From the NCBI RefSeq assembly GCF_965363235.1, contig NC_134841.1, positions 33,881,440 to 33,945,439 of the forward strand: a stretch of DNA of 64,000 nt. Direction: 5' to 3'. Positions within the stretch are counted from its first letter, which is position 1, and every line of letters starts with the position of its first letter. Position numbers and translations under genes: made by a program. Below are positions 49,805 through 62,205 of the stretch, one piece after another. The notes beneath the pieces are model-generated. The model was not told the origin of the DNA. It made no database searches and saw nothing but the letters and a program-made list of their open reading frames with translations. Origin of the DNA: Mytilus galloprovincialis (taxonomy: Eukaryota > Mollusca > Bivalvia > Mytilida > Mytilidae).

Positions 49805-52800
49805 ATGGCTGATTTCAAAACAATGTTTCTACGAATATTATGGATTCTTCTTGTCATGAAGAGTGTGGAATCTACGGTAATGTTTTAAAATAACATAAGT
49901 CAAAGTATTTCATTCACATTTACATATACCACGTGTAATTCTATTAGTTTCATTGAATGTTTACATGTTACATGTACCATGATAAAAGTGCATAATCAAT
50001 AAGACAGATTAATAAGGAGTGTTTGAACCGCCCCGAACGAGTTGCTGTTGACTGCAGCCATTTTTTTTAAACGACATGAACTATGGCATCATGTTTTTTG
50101 CTGCAAGTGTTCATCGTATTTATTTATATTTTCTTACATATTTGAAAAGTCAATAAAATATGGTGTCTTGAAATCAGCTACCATGACGTAGCATACAAAC
50201 ATGGAGATGACATCAAGTGTCTTATGAATAAAATATAGGGGGTCACGCAATTAGATATCCCAAAGACTACAGCAAACCGAAAGGGTCTTCATGATATGTC
50301 AAACTATAATAAATATATCGCACCGAATCTAAAAATATATTGTAAATGAATTGGAAAAATAGTAATTAACCGTCCCATTTTCAGGTGTCTGTCCCAAGCC
50401 AAGAGCCTGTAATCCAGTAGTTGTTTTCGATTACCGTCACATTTTGTCCCCCATGTGCCGTTTATGAATGAATGAATGATCTTTATTCTCATAAACCAAA
50501 TACATAGTTACAGAGAAGATATTACAATAATATATATAACATATATAAGATTTAGCATGTGTGAAATACAAAATTAATATGATAAATATTTACACAAATG
50601 ATAAATAAACATATAGTTGTATTAACCAGGAGGATAGACTATATACGGTTCGGTAGTGTTTTTCATGGAAGGTCCTATGTTATATTCATAAGAGTTATTG
50701 AGTTATGTTTATTTCTTATTGTATCAATGTCGTTAAGAGTCATTTAACTTTAAAAGAGGTGTATTTTTATTTAGCAAAACTATTTAAGAAGTTTTCCATG
50801 AAAGCAACCGTTACTATCCCATTTTTGTGAGTTTTTGTGGTTTCTTTCTTTGAATGTAGAATAAGCGAAACGGAAATTCTCTAACAGCATTGAGTATAAC
50901 ATTCAATAAAATTGAGAATGGAAATGGGGAATGTGTCAAAGAGACAACAACCCGACCATAGAAAAAACAACAGCAGAAGGTCACCAACTGGTCTTCAATG
51001 TAGCGAGAAATTCCCGCACCCGGAGGCGTCATTCAGTTGACCCCTAAACAAATATATACTAGTTCAGTGATAATGAACGCCATGTACTAAACTCCAAATT
51101 GTACACAAGAAACAAGAATTTTTTCAATTTTTTTTTGCAGTCATACAGCTTTATAAAATATTTAAAATGAAGGTACTATTGTCGGATAGTATTTTTAATT
51201 GTCAATACAAAAATATAAAGTTTCAAGAAAAAGACTATCCGAAATATAATTTCTGAAATGAGACTTAAATTTGTATATCAATACTCCACCTAATACTATA
51301 CTTTTTTTAGAATACTGAGAGAACATCAACAACAAAGACGGATACACAAACCACAGCAAAATCATCTTCAAATTCAACAACACTAACAAAGTTATTTCCA
51401 TCACCTGCGACATCAACTACACCAAGGCCAACAACAACAACATCAAAACAATCGACAACTTCAGTACCATCAACAACAAAGGTAGCTACTAATCAACTGA
51501 CAACTTCGATAGCAACACTACCAATAACAACACCTTCGCTACCAACAACACCACCAATTACAACAACTTCGCATCTAACAACACCACCAATTACAACAAC
51601 TTCGTTAACAACAACACCCCCAATTACAACAACTTCACAAACGACAGTTATATCAACAACAACAAAAGATGCATCACTGGCATCAAATAAAGCACATATA
51701 ACATCTACATCGCCTGATTTAACTACAACTGATACTACAGCAACGAAAACAACGACACTTACAAAGACAACACAGTCAATAAATGTGTCAAAGGTAAGTT
51801 ACTGTACAATGATTAATTATTGATTAATACAGATAATTATTTCGCAGAATCTTATACAATAGGCATTATTTGTTAGCATCTCGAACAACTTTCTTTTTAG
51901 AAAATATAACCAAATATAAAACCAAAAATAAAATTTAATCCGATTTACTAATATACTGGTAGTCAAAATAGTTTGCCATATGATTACATTAAAATGATTC
52001 GAATATAAAGCGTTTTGCATTACCGTAATATAACCTGAAAACGGTCCCAATATTCTGCACTAGAGGCGTATTTCATCAATAAATGTCTTTTTAGTGATGC
52101 TCTAGTGATATCATCGGAGACTTTTAAGCCAATTACAATACACAAGACATATCTTTTTTTCGAACAAATTAAAACAAAATTCTGTAAACTGCTCACGTTA
52201 GGTGTTTTCCCAAATAGTTGTAATTAAAACGTGAAACTGTTCAGGCATATGTTTAGTAGGTAAACAAAAATCTACTGTAACAGTTAAAAAAATAATTTTG
52301 TATGCCAGGACAGAAGCGCGGGCTACTGGGCTGGTGATATCATCGGAGACTTTTAAGTCAATTACGATAAACAAGACATATATTTTTTTTCGAACAAATT
52401 AAAACAATATATGTGAAAGCTTAAAGCGTATTAAAAAGATGTTATCCAAAAAATAAAAAGATAAAACATATACTAGTAGTCAAAGCTGGGCAAGAATTCA
52501 AAGCTTTGCACGAGGAAGAAATTTTCCTAATTTAAAATATGTTTCAAAATTTTGATAGTACAAAATCCGTATGTTCATGCTAGTACAGCAGCACTGGCTA
52601 CTTGACTGGTGATATCATCGGGGACTTTTAAGCCAATTACGAGAAACAAGACAAATCTTTACAATTAAGGTGTTTTCCAAATAATTGTAATTAAAAAGTG
52701 AATCTGTTCAGGCAGTATGTTTTAAAAATAGGTAAACAAAATCTACTGTAAGTTAAAAAAAGAAAGAAAAAAACATTGTAAAAATTTATCTATGTTCACC

Positions 52801-54789
52801 TTTATATTATGTTATATTATTATAAGTATGATGCATGCAAAACAATAAAAGAATAATGTGTCTGAGAACACGAATGCCGAAACTCAAGCTTTGCTATTTC
52901 AAATTTTAAAAGGGACATAACTCTAGAACGGTAAATGATTTACAACCCAACTCCGTCTGCGTGGTGAGGATCTAAGCATTGTGTATGAGTTTCATTGAAT
53001 TTGCATGAAGCAACTTAAAGCTAGACTGCGCTAACGAAATGGGGACGGACGGAAAGAAGGACAGACAGACGGACGGACGGACAAAGATAACACTAAAAGC
53101 CCCCGTTGCCTACGGCGGGGTATAAAAAATAATCGAGAGATGAGAATAGCACCCAAATCCCACCACTTATCCCTTTGAAGCTATACTAATATATTTAAAC
53201 TGTCCATTAAGCTGTGACAATACAAACTACAAACTATAACAACTGTAAGATAGCAAAAAATAGAAAGTTATTGAAAAATAAATTATTATTTTTATTTTTT
53301 CTTAATGTAACATGAAAGCCACCATGCATGTAGCAATTGTTTCGGTATTCACTCGCGTCATATCACCTTTTATCCGTCTTTGTCGTTGCTTTTCGAATGT
53401 CCACAAATTTACATATTAACAATCTATCTAAATAAATATATCCACACTAGGTGATTTTTGAAGATACCCGTAAGTTAACTATAAGAAGTCTATTGTGTAT
53501 TTGCTGTCCCTCAAATTTAGGTTTACCCTGAACCTCATTTGATCCAATTGGAATTGTAAATTACGGAACTAACGCATGTTTTGTCACTTCATGTGGCATT
53601 TATAAAATCTCAAATTATACAATAATAGTCTAAGTACTACATGTTCAATTGTGCAAATATGTAAAGACAGTTTTGTAATCATCTTTTAAAACTTCTAATT
53701 GTTTAAATTAATTAAAGCGAAGTACTAGACTACTAAGTATACATAATTGAGTGACATTTCGTGTTGTTTTTAAATGAAATTTAGAATGCATCTAATAAGA
53801 GCCCTTTGAAGTGTACTTGAATATCGAAAAATGATTCATTCCTTCAAGAGAAAAGTGAAGCTTGGCCTCTGGTTTCGAATGTGTCTCGGATGGTCTGATT
53901 TGTAAGTGATGTCTAGAAGGTGTCATAGTTAGGATCCATCCTAAAATGTAAATGCAATAATATAACCAAAAAGCATGTCTAAAGAGGGTCTAACTAAAGA
54001 TAATCATAAAATGTCTTCCTTTACAATTATGTAGACAGGAATCTGTTATTGGTCAGTATTAAAGCAACAATCTTTTTTCAATTTCGACATCAATAAGTTA
54101 AATTTGAACCAGATCAGTTCATTTGTATGCAATTTTTCGACAACCGTTTCTTTAGATTTAGTATGGTTCGATGAAATTATGTTTAAGGAAACAGGATATG
54201 CAATAAAAAAGAAGAATTATCATTATCAACTCTTTATATAAAATGTCTCAAAAACCAAATATGACGGAACAATGCTTTATTTTGTTTATTTTGTTTATGT
54301 TAACTGATAAAATTGATTTCAATTTAGGACCATTCAACTCCAGCACCAACACTAGGGCAAACGCCGACCAATCCGCCTAAACATAACCAAACAACAGATG
54401 GTACAATATCAGGAGGAAACACTACAGAAGAAATGATAAATAGCACAGAAGCAGTGATCACCACAACTATAAGTACCAATACAACAACGTCCAAAACAAC
54501 AAAAGCACCACACATGTCGACAGTCACAGTAACGTCACCTGAATCGACAATGCCTACTAAAGGGACTACTGAAGCACAAAATGGAAGTAAGAGTAAATCT
54601 AAGTCGTACGACAGAGAACTTGTTATTATATTCGGTGTTATGTTAGGACTAATGTTTGTTGTCATTGTTATTTTCGGAATACATAAGTGTCGCCATAGAA
54701 ACAAAGAATCGGACGATTTACCAATGTCGTCTGCGGACAAATATCGAAACGGCGGTGAGGACGTTACCATAGCAGCATCTTCGTTTTAA
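49805..54789 (+). CDS. Mucin-like type I membrane protein (three exons)
   Basis: CDS 49805-49876, 51311-51793 and 54328-54789; all junctions are phase 0 with GT/AG (ACG|GTAATG, TTTTTTTAG|AAT, AAG|GTAAGT, CAATTTAG|GAC). About 338 residues. Exon 1 is a signal peptide (MADFKTMFLRILWILLVMKS). Exon 2, 161 residues, is extremely Thr/Ser/Pro-rich with an imperfect repeat TTPPITTTS, a mucin-type O-glycosylation region. Exon 3 continues it with several N-glycosylation sites (Asn 205, 216, 223, 236), then a membrane helix at about 283-303 and a basic-start cytoplasmic tail ending ASSF, which fits a class I PDZ ligand. No globular domain is seen; the layout is that of sialomucins such as CD164 or endomucin, which is analogy, not proven homology. 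Additional small exons in the long introns cannot be excluded. Confidence 0.8.
50464..50570 (-). mobile_element. LINE-type 3' tail in intron 1
   Basis: TGAATGAATGAATGATCTTT microsatellite then ATTCTCATAAACC; on the minus strand an AATAAAGATCATTCATTCAT tail. Only the 3' end is present. Confidence 0.55.
50915..51115 (+). repeat. Dispersed mussel repeat in intron 1
   Basis: GAGAATGGAAATGGGGAATG, AGAGACAACAACCCGACCAT, AGAAGGTCACCAACTGGTCT, CCCGCACCCGGAGGCGTC, then AATATATACTAGTTCAGTGA. I remember these blocks, in this order, as one of the most common Mytilus repeats. It lies less than 200 bp before the exon 2 acceptor. Confidence 0.75.
52085..52765. repeat. Three degenerate direct repeats in intron 2
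   Basis: GTGATATCATCGG followed by GACTTTTAAG occurs at about 52106, 52334 and 52608. Copies 1 and 3 also share GTGTTTTCC, TAATTAAAA, CTGTTCAGGCA and AATCTACTGTA. Confidence 0.75.
52870..53130 (+). repeat. Dispersed repeat ending CGGCGGGGTATAAAAA in intron 2
   Basis: Starts near ACACGAATGCCGAAACTC, has AGGGACATAACTCTAGAACG, a GGACGGAC-type run at 53042-53080 and ends CCCCGTTGCCTACGGCGGGG. Resembles a mussel repeat I remember; no ORF. Confidence 0.65.
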
Positions 54790-54985
54790 TTCATGGGGAT
54801 TTAACTAATGTGTTCACTTGTATTGAAATATTATATGTTCCTGTTTATTGAAATGTATTTTTCATCTAATTGATTAAGTATTATCTCCATGTGCAAAGCA
54901 TACATGCATATTTTTTTCTCATGCATTTCATTATTAACCATACTATTAGATTCATAATCATAAATCATATATATATATAGTCATA

Positions 54986-54995
54986 AATAAATAAA
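54986..54995 (+). promoter_or_regulatory. Poly(A) signal of the mucin-like gene
   Basis: Two overlapping AATAAA hexamers about 200 bases after the stop at 54789. Confidence 0.5.
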
Positions 54996-55510
54996 TCTTA
55001 AATATGAATACAAATGAAATATTATTCTGACACACATTGAGAAATATTCATTCGATGGGTTTCAAAAAATAATTCCTTTATTTTTTCTTAATCAAATTGA
55101 TGTCTATGATTTGAAAAATAGAACGCTATTTTCAACACCAACCCTGCCCCTGCATTGGTCAAATTGGTCAGACATTGTCATCTCAATTTTTCATTAAATA
55201 AAAAGTCCATTTTACTACAATGTTTCTATGCATTGAATCTGTTGACGATTTACGAATCTCTCCATTGTATGAATATACTTACAACTAAAGAAAAGAATTT
55301 TTAGTAAAACGCGTGTCACAAGCTTAATTTAAAATGTGCCGTTTGTTCTCACATTCAGATAACCAGTTAAAAAACCCCAATTATTTAAATTGAGGTTTGC
55401 ATTATTTTTCATCACTTGTAATTGATTTTAAGCTCAAACATACGATATAAGAGTAATCAGATCAGCAAAGCACATACGTGAATCTTAAATGTGAATTTAA
55501 GTTAAGATTA

Positions 55511-56690
55511 AAACAAGAGTGCACACGCTGAAATGTCTCTCTAGCTTTGTTATTGACCATTGATTTTATGTTTATAGTCCTAAATAAAAAGTTTCACTAC
55601 AAGTATCCCAATTACTTAACATGATCCAAGAAAATGAGGTCAAGGTTAGATAAACAAAGCAAGAAATACATGTTCACATTACAATCATTCCATACAATGC
55701 ATGAACACTTTATATTCATCAATAAACCATGAAAATAAGGTCAAGGTCAGATGAACCCTGCCATACAGACATACACCATACAATCATTCAATCGATTATA
55801 TAATTGACTTATTACATAATTCATTTAAGAGACAAACTTAAACCGGAAAAAAAATACAATTGACCAATGAACCGTGAAAATGAGGTCAAGTAATAGGATA
55901 CCTTACAGACAGACATATTCACCTTGCAATCATTCCATACACAAAATATAGTTGACCGATTGCATATGATATAATAGTTTAAGAAAAACAGACCAAAACA
56001 CAAAAACTTAAGCATTGAGCAATGAATCTTGAAAATGGTTAAAGTAAAACTACCAGACTGACAATGTTCACCGTAAAATATTTCTATACACCAGATAGTA
56101 TAGTTGATCTATAGCATATAAGTAAAAGAAAAACACCAGAAAACACAAAAACGTAGCTCTAATTATCAACATAACCAGAAAAATGAGGCCAAGATCAGAT
56201 GACCTCTACCAGTTAGACATGTACACATCACAATCATTCCATATACCTAATATATAGTAGGCATGTTGCTGATAGTATCTGAGATATGGACATGACCATG
56301 AAAACATAACCTTGATCTATGAAATGAGGTCGAGGTCAAGTGAAAACTGCCTGACATGCATAAGGACCTTGCAAGGTACACACATACCCAATATAATTAT
56401 CCTATTGCTCATACTAAAATAATAAGAGAGCAATTATCATTACTAAAATCTGAACAAAGTTTTTCAAGGTCACTGAACCGTGCAAATAAGTTTAAGGGCA
56501 AAGGACAAATGGCAGATGGAAATTTCATTTCATAAGGCATCTATATACATAGTATGCTACAGGATCACTATCCTTAAGTCTATCTTTCTGGTCGCAGCCT
56601 CGACAAAAAACGTCTTGAGAGTGGCCAAGGTTGAATTATCAAGCCTCTTTGGTCATTCAGAGGAGCATATATATCATGCATAAACATCTT
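55511..56690. repeat. Tandem repeat of about 150-bp units
   Basis: Begins AAAACAAGAGTGCACACGCT. Six to seven diverged units, each with AATGAGGTCAAGG-like text (near 55635, 55735, 55877, 56185 and 56325), CAATCATTCCATAC and GTATAAGAAAAACA-like text. Ends around CATTCAGAGGAGCATATATA. Non-coding. Confidence 0.7.
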
Positions 56691-56779
56691 TGAATTTCTG
56701 TTATAATTCTAATTTATAGATGAGCGATTCAGATTGCTTAAATGCTCTAGTTCATATGCATAATTTGGCTTTCTAGATT

Positions 56780-56870
56780 TTGCTTTATTCGATCGTCACT
56801 GCTTTGTAGACGAATCGCGCCAGACGCGTATAACATTTTGATCCTTCGGTCTATGAGGAGTTTTTTTTTA
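56780..56870. repeat. Fragment of a GACGAA-CGCG repeat
   Basis: TCGATCGTCACTGCTTTGTA followed by GACGAATCGCGCCAGACGCG, close to a frequent bivalve repeat core I remember (GACGAAACGCGCGTCTGGCG). Confidence 0.5.
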
Positions 56871-58475
56871 CTTACATTCAATGTAAATTTTGTTATTATT
56901 CGGCTAAAAATGTAGAAGAAAGATAAGTGAAAGTGTATCGTTCAACTATAACAATTTAATGAGCAGACAATTTAATAAAAATGTGCCGTCTTATTGTCTT
57001 GTGCTGAAGACTATGTAACAATTTACAATACCGAATTTGCTATTTGTAAATGCTTGATCTGAAGAAATAAACGCAAATGGACATACATGTACTGTTCAGA
57101 AATATGTAAAAAAAATATGCTTTTAAAATAATGACAATTGTTTTGTATTACACACAAGTAAAACTGTACTAGAGCGATATCGTTTACCCTTCAAGAGAAA
57201 ATTATCTTTCATAAAAAAAAATTAATTTTTTATATGTTTTCAATCAGCTTGAGCAAGTGAAAGAAATCATACATAACAAGTCTGTGATTTGTATATATAT
57301 ATATACCAAAAATGTAAACAGTTTTATTTTGATTTTCCCGCTTTGCTGTGTCCGACATATTGCGGAATAATAAAAATAGAAAGGCACACATGTTGGGTGC
57401 GGGATTACTTGCTGTTCATAATAAATTCATTCTTTACAGCTTTATGTTAAAGATTAGATAGCAGTGCTTAAATTCCGGATATAGTAAACAAAAAGTATTC
57501 ATAAAATTTGTGAAAAAAGTAAGTGCATGAAGACATGTATAACTTTTATCACCTGGTGTAAAAAGACCTTAAGGTGCGTGTGAAAATAATGATAAATGGA
57601 GTAACTTGTCTACTCAACACATACATAATCTTGTTTTAAGTAGAATTATAGAACATAAATCTGAGATAAAACTAAAGACATTTACCAATTGACCGGTTTT
57701 ATTCTCATAAATGATCAAAACATATTAAATGATTTTGAGTTTTAATAACCAAGTGGCTTTAGTTAATTATAGTTATTATAAAAATGATTGTCCCGTAGAG
57801 AAACTTGCAGACAAGGATTTTGTTTAAATCGAAATTGTTCTGTACTTTCTAAAAAGTACCAACTTATTTTTTGTCTATTTTTCAATAAGTGAAATAAAAT
57901 AACTGATATCGTTACATCAATTATAAGCTTCTGCTTTCTCGGAATTTCATTTAAGACTGCGTAAACATAAAGGAAGCATATCCAACTTGCGGATATTCTA
58001 TTTTCGGTCCTTTAAAAGAAAGCAACGTTATATTAAAAATAAAATATCGGAGGCAAGAGATTCAGTTGAATTAAAAATAAAACCTAGTATAGTCAATGTA
58101 AACTTTGTATCCTCCATTGTCATGATTCAAGAAATTATTAAAGAAACTTTGATCATAATTCCCTCTGGCAATGTTGACCTGTCATGAATTTGTCTGTTCT
58201 ATTTAGGTCCCATTTAGGCATATAGCTTTTAACTTTTTAAAAAGGTATTTTAGTATTTTCGGCTTTCAAAATTTTACATTTGATCTTAGTTTTAGCTATA
58301 CAACGCTTCTAGAGCAGAATATTTGTTATATGGTAGTTCCTTTGTATACAGTTCACATGATTCTTAATTCGAATCTTTGTATTAAACTTAGAGACTTTCA
58401 GATAAATCAGGAAAAAAAAAAAAAAAAAGAAGTAAAATCTTAAAATTCATCCTAAAACTACGGAAGCGTATTAGC
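56871..58475. other. Gene-free segment
   Basis: AT-rich. The frame 57987-58187 has no recognisable domain and no true ATG. A poly-A run lies at 58413-58429. Confidence 0.5.
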
Positions 58476-60907
58476 GCCACACGACTTTCTTTTTTAATAT
58501 TTCTTCCTATGTTTGCGTTTAACGCAAACCTTTGCGATATAACTGAACTAAACGAAAACCTTTGCGCTTAACGCAAACATTTGTGGTACAACGCAAACAT
58601 TTGCGAAATAACGCAAACCTTTGCGATGCAACGCAAACCTTTGCGTTATAACACAAACGACGTAACGTTAGATATTGCTACTACCACGAAAAATAGCGTT
58701 AAGTAAATATTTGACGGAAATTTTTTATAGAAATGCTGAAATAAATATTTCAAATTATACATGAAAATAAAAATTGATTCTTAAATTTTCACATAATGAT
58801 AGAGAAAGAATAAAAATATAATATTCATAGGCTAAGGAAGACACAAATTATCCGAAAAACGTTTATTTAGCATTGTCCCATGTAACAAACTCGAAACATA
58901 AAACTCGAACAATTAGCGAAATTTTCACGCAACTCTTCGAAATTTTGCATGAACATTCTATGACGTGATATATTTCAGAATTGTTTAACATGGCTGTCTC
59001 CATTTAAAATTTGCATACATATTTTCAAAAGAATATGATGTACGGAAATGTCCCATCGGAAATTTAATTTGGAAACTTGAAACATTTCAGTTCAAAAATA
59101 AAATTTTGACAGATAATTCATTAAATTGTAAGCACGATCGTTTTGTACTTTAGTGTAAGCTCCCAAAATTCGAATTGAAAAATGAATTGAGCTACATATT
59201 CAATTCAAAACAATAGATTTGCAATGTCTAGCGGAAATGTCCGAATTAAACTTTCATGTCTTCACAAAACTTTTACGGCAAAAAAAACTGAGATTTGATT
59301 TCGTGAAGATTATTTTTCGGCTTTGATAACTATACTAATAAAAAGTACTTTTAAAGTTGAAGTTGGTACACCAAATAACATTAATATTACAGGGTTATGT
59401 ATAAAAAATACGGATTAATGAAAATGTCTTGCAAGTTGTCCGTTCTCATAATCAGACGTCGCCACAAGCGTAATATGCTAAGACGGAAAAAGCCACATGA
59501 ACTGCATTCGCGTGTTCCTTCCTCCACTAAAATATGAATGTCCTGCTTTCAACAAAACGATTTGATGCACACATTATAAAAATACACATCTATAAGACGA
59601 TCAAAAAGTAAGAAAACTACAGTATCATAACTGTAAGCTATTGTATGTCACCTGCTTGAATAAAATCATACTCGGGTTGAATATTATATGCAGCAATATT
59701 CCTCCAAAAACACATAATTACTAGCAGTAAAATTGAATATCCTATCTTAATTATAAAATCATATTGGATTGGATTCTCACGGCATTTATACTTACTTGTG
59801 TGTTACACTTTGTATTTACCCACAAAGGAAAGCCCGAAGAATTAGATAGTGCGCGGTTCTAATTTAACGTCATTTTTCTGTTACACTTAATGGTAGCAAT
59901 ATCTGACGTTGCGTCAAATTTTTATTTTTATTTTTATTTTTACATCTTCATTTCAATTATTCATTTAGTTTTGTGTATATGTCAGTCTGTCAATAATTTC
60001 GGTTGTTTTTTACTGGAAAAGAACCATAAATACAAGGCCATATCATTATAATAAATATGCATATGAATAAGGAATACTTGAAGTGCAATTATATATAGAT
60101 TTAGAATGATTTGTGCATCAGAACAGTAAATATAGATATGGTATAGGCATATTTTAATTGAAAGAGAAAAATAATGTCATACAGTTGTGAAACTTTCAAG
60201 ACAAATAGACAAAATGATCTTTTTGTTTTAAATGAATTATTAATAAAAAAAAACATTTTTTTTTAAATTTTGATGCAAAAAATCTCAGAATATGATAAAT
60301 GTTCTTTGATAAAAATTCATGGAATTTTCAATTAAATCTAGTGAATTAATTGCAAGTGCTTGGGTAGCAATTTGAATGGAGAGAACATAATTTTAATAAT
60401 AAAACATCTTCATTTTACTGCAAAAAGATAGCTTGTTTCGATCTAACCACCTTATACAAACCTCAAACGAGAGCTTACTTTGGAAGAATATTTATATTTG
60501 CCTGTATTAGCAGGGTTAATTTTTTATATTCTTCGATATAACTTCAATTTACTCCATTCTCTTGACTTGGGTAGAAAATTGTCTCGTTGACATTCATACC
60601 ACATCTTCTTATATCTATTTTTCTACTCAGTATTCGGCAAAGATAATTTATGTTCTAAATATTCACGACAATCATTTTACAAAGGGAAATAAATTTTAAT
60701 ATATGTAGCCTCCTCCATTTATAACTGCTGCCTCCTTTGAACCTTAAATGAAAAAAATAAGATAAATTATATGTTGCGTTATTTCGCAAAAGTTTGAGTT
60801 GTAACGCAAAGGTATGCGTTATTTCGCAAAGTTTTCCGTTAAAACGCAAAGGTTTGCGTTAAATATCGCAAACATAGGAAGAAATATTAAAAAAAAAGTT
60901 GTGTGGC
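58476..60907. mobile_element. TIR element with AACGCAAA...TTTGCG subterminal arrays
   Basis: Left end GCCACACGACTTTCTTTTTT then AATATTTCTTCCTATGTTTG; the right end, read in reverse, gives GCCACACAACTTTTTTTTTA then the same block. Within each end is an array of AACGCAAACCTTTGCG-type motifs (about 58513-58665, eight or so; about 60774-60885, about seven). Span 2432 bp; the interior is AT-rich and without a transposase, so non-autonomous. A CATACCACATCTTC-type repeat tail at about 60560-60620 lies inside. Target duplication not clear. Confidence 0.8.
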
Positions 60908-61244
60908 ATTTAAAAGCTTTATATATGTTTTATTCAGACAGAAAATAATGTGCCGTTTCGAAATAGAAATTGACATAAACAATTGTTTTTAAAGCCGTTG
61001 TTCTTGTGACAGCGGACTCACTACGAGTGTGGGAGATACGGATAACAAATACACATAAACTGTTATCTGTGACTTTCTGTGCTATATTTGCTTTAAAATT
61101 CATAAACGAAAGCCTCGGTCACACCTCACTGGATAGCACGAACGGACGCCTAACGGATGAAAATAAAAGTTGTCCGTTGACAAATTTGTTATCCGTTGGG
61201 AGTCCGTTGATGTGCTGACCGAATAAAACGGGCGCGTAACGAAT

Positions 61245-61584
61245 GATTCTAATGCAACAACGTTTGTAACGTTCATTTTGATTGGATAACGCCACTTTCT
61301 TACATGGCATCAATTGACAATTGATGCTATGGGACGTACGCGCAAGCGCAGCCGGCATATGACAGATTTTAAATACATGTTTTAACGTTGTTTTCTGTCA
61401 GTTTCATTCGAATGGAGATAACAATATTGTATTTTAAGCTCCGACGGCATCAATTTGGGATTTGATGGTCGCAAATACCCGTTTACTGTCTCCGCTAACG
61501 CGTCACCAGTAAACTTAATTTGCGACCATCAAATCCCCAATTGATGCCGTCGGAGCTTAAAATACAATACAGTTATCTCCTAAA
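61245..61584. mobile_element. 340-bp insertion inside the ACGGAC-rich copy
   Basis: Replaces nothing obvious between two parts of the host element. The left half carries the palindrome GCATCAATTGACAATTGATGC-like hairpin at about 61308-61330; the right half is the hairpin at 61414-61580. Confidence 0.6.
61414..61580. repeat. 167-bp hairpin with about 70-bp arms
   Basis: GGAGATAACAATATTGTATT at the left faces AATACAGTTATCTCC at the right; pairing continues through AAGCTCCGACGGCATCAATT and TTTGATGGTCGCAAAT to about 61490, with the loop near TCTCCGCTAACGCGTCACC. MITE-like. Confidence 0.8.
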
Positions 61585-62205
61585 TAATGGACGCACACCG
61601 GATATGCAACGTACGAGAAACGGAAACGTACCGGACAGAACGGATGTCGAACGTACATCCAACGAACGAGTACCGCATAAAACGGACACCTAACGGAAGC
61701 GTACCGGATAAAACGGATGAACAAGATATACAGAAAATTTAAAGGCGACAATAATAATACATGTAAATCGCATAAATATCCAAAACGTTTCTGTGTAACT
61801 GGTTTTGATTTGTTCTTCAAAATGCCACCAAAAGGTGGTGTCTGGCCTGAATAAGAACTGCTTGATAGTGAAGACATGCACTTACTTTAAGATCGATTAT
61901 GAAAAATAAGAATTCATGACACTCAAGAAATCTGACATACCAATAATTGTTTTTTCTGACGCGAAATTTTCAATTGGCGTTTATCCGTTTCAGATCGTTC
62001 AAAACGGACGACTACCGGACGTTCAACGGACATTTTATCCGTTGGACGTCCGTTCTAAGTTTTGAACATGCTCAAAATTTTCCAACGGACAGAACAGACG
62101 TCGACGGATAAAACGTACGCCTAACGGACATGAAACGGACATGGACGGACGTCTAACGGATAAGAACGGACGTCTAACGGACATGAACGGATTGGAAAAA
62201 AGTTA

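Larger units (their letters stand above)
61110..62205. mobile_element. ACGGAC-rich element, third copy, split by an insertion
   Basis: Left end AAGCCTCGGTCACACCTCAC at 61110; follows the 47609 and 48346 copies to about 61244, is interrupted, resumes at about 61587 (GGACGCACACCGGATATG) and continues through the segment AAAGGCGACAATAATAATAC (61741-61975) to GAACGGATTGGAAAAAAGTT at about 62205. The right TIR is missing. Confidence 0.7.

Noticed and set aside
54324..54770. 148-codon minus-strand ORF
   Set aside because: Antisense of mucin-like exon 3; Thr-rich ACA codons read backwards give Val/Cys-rich frames without stops.
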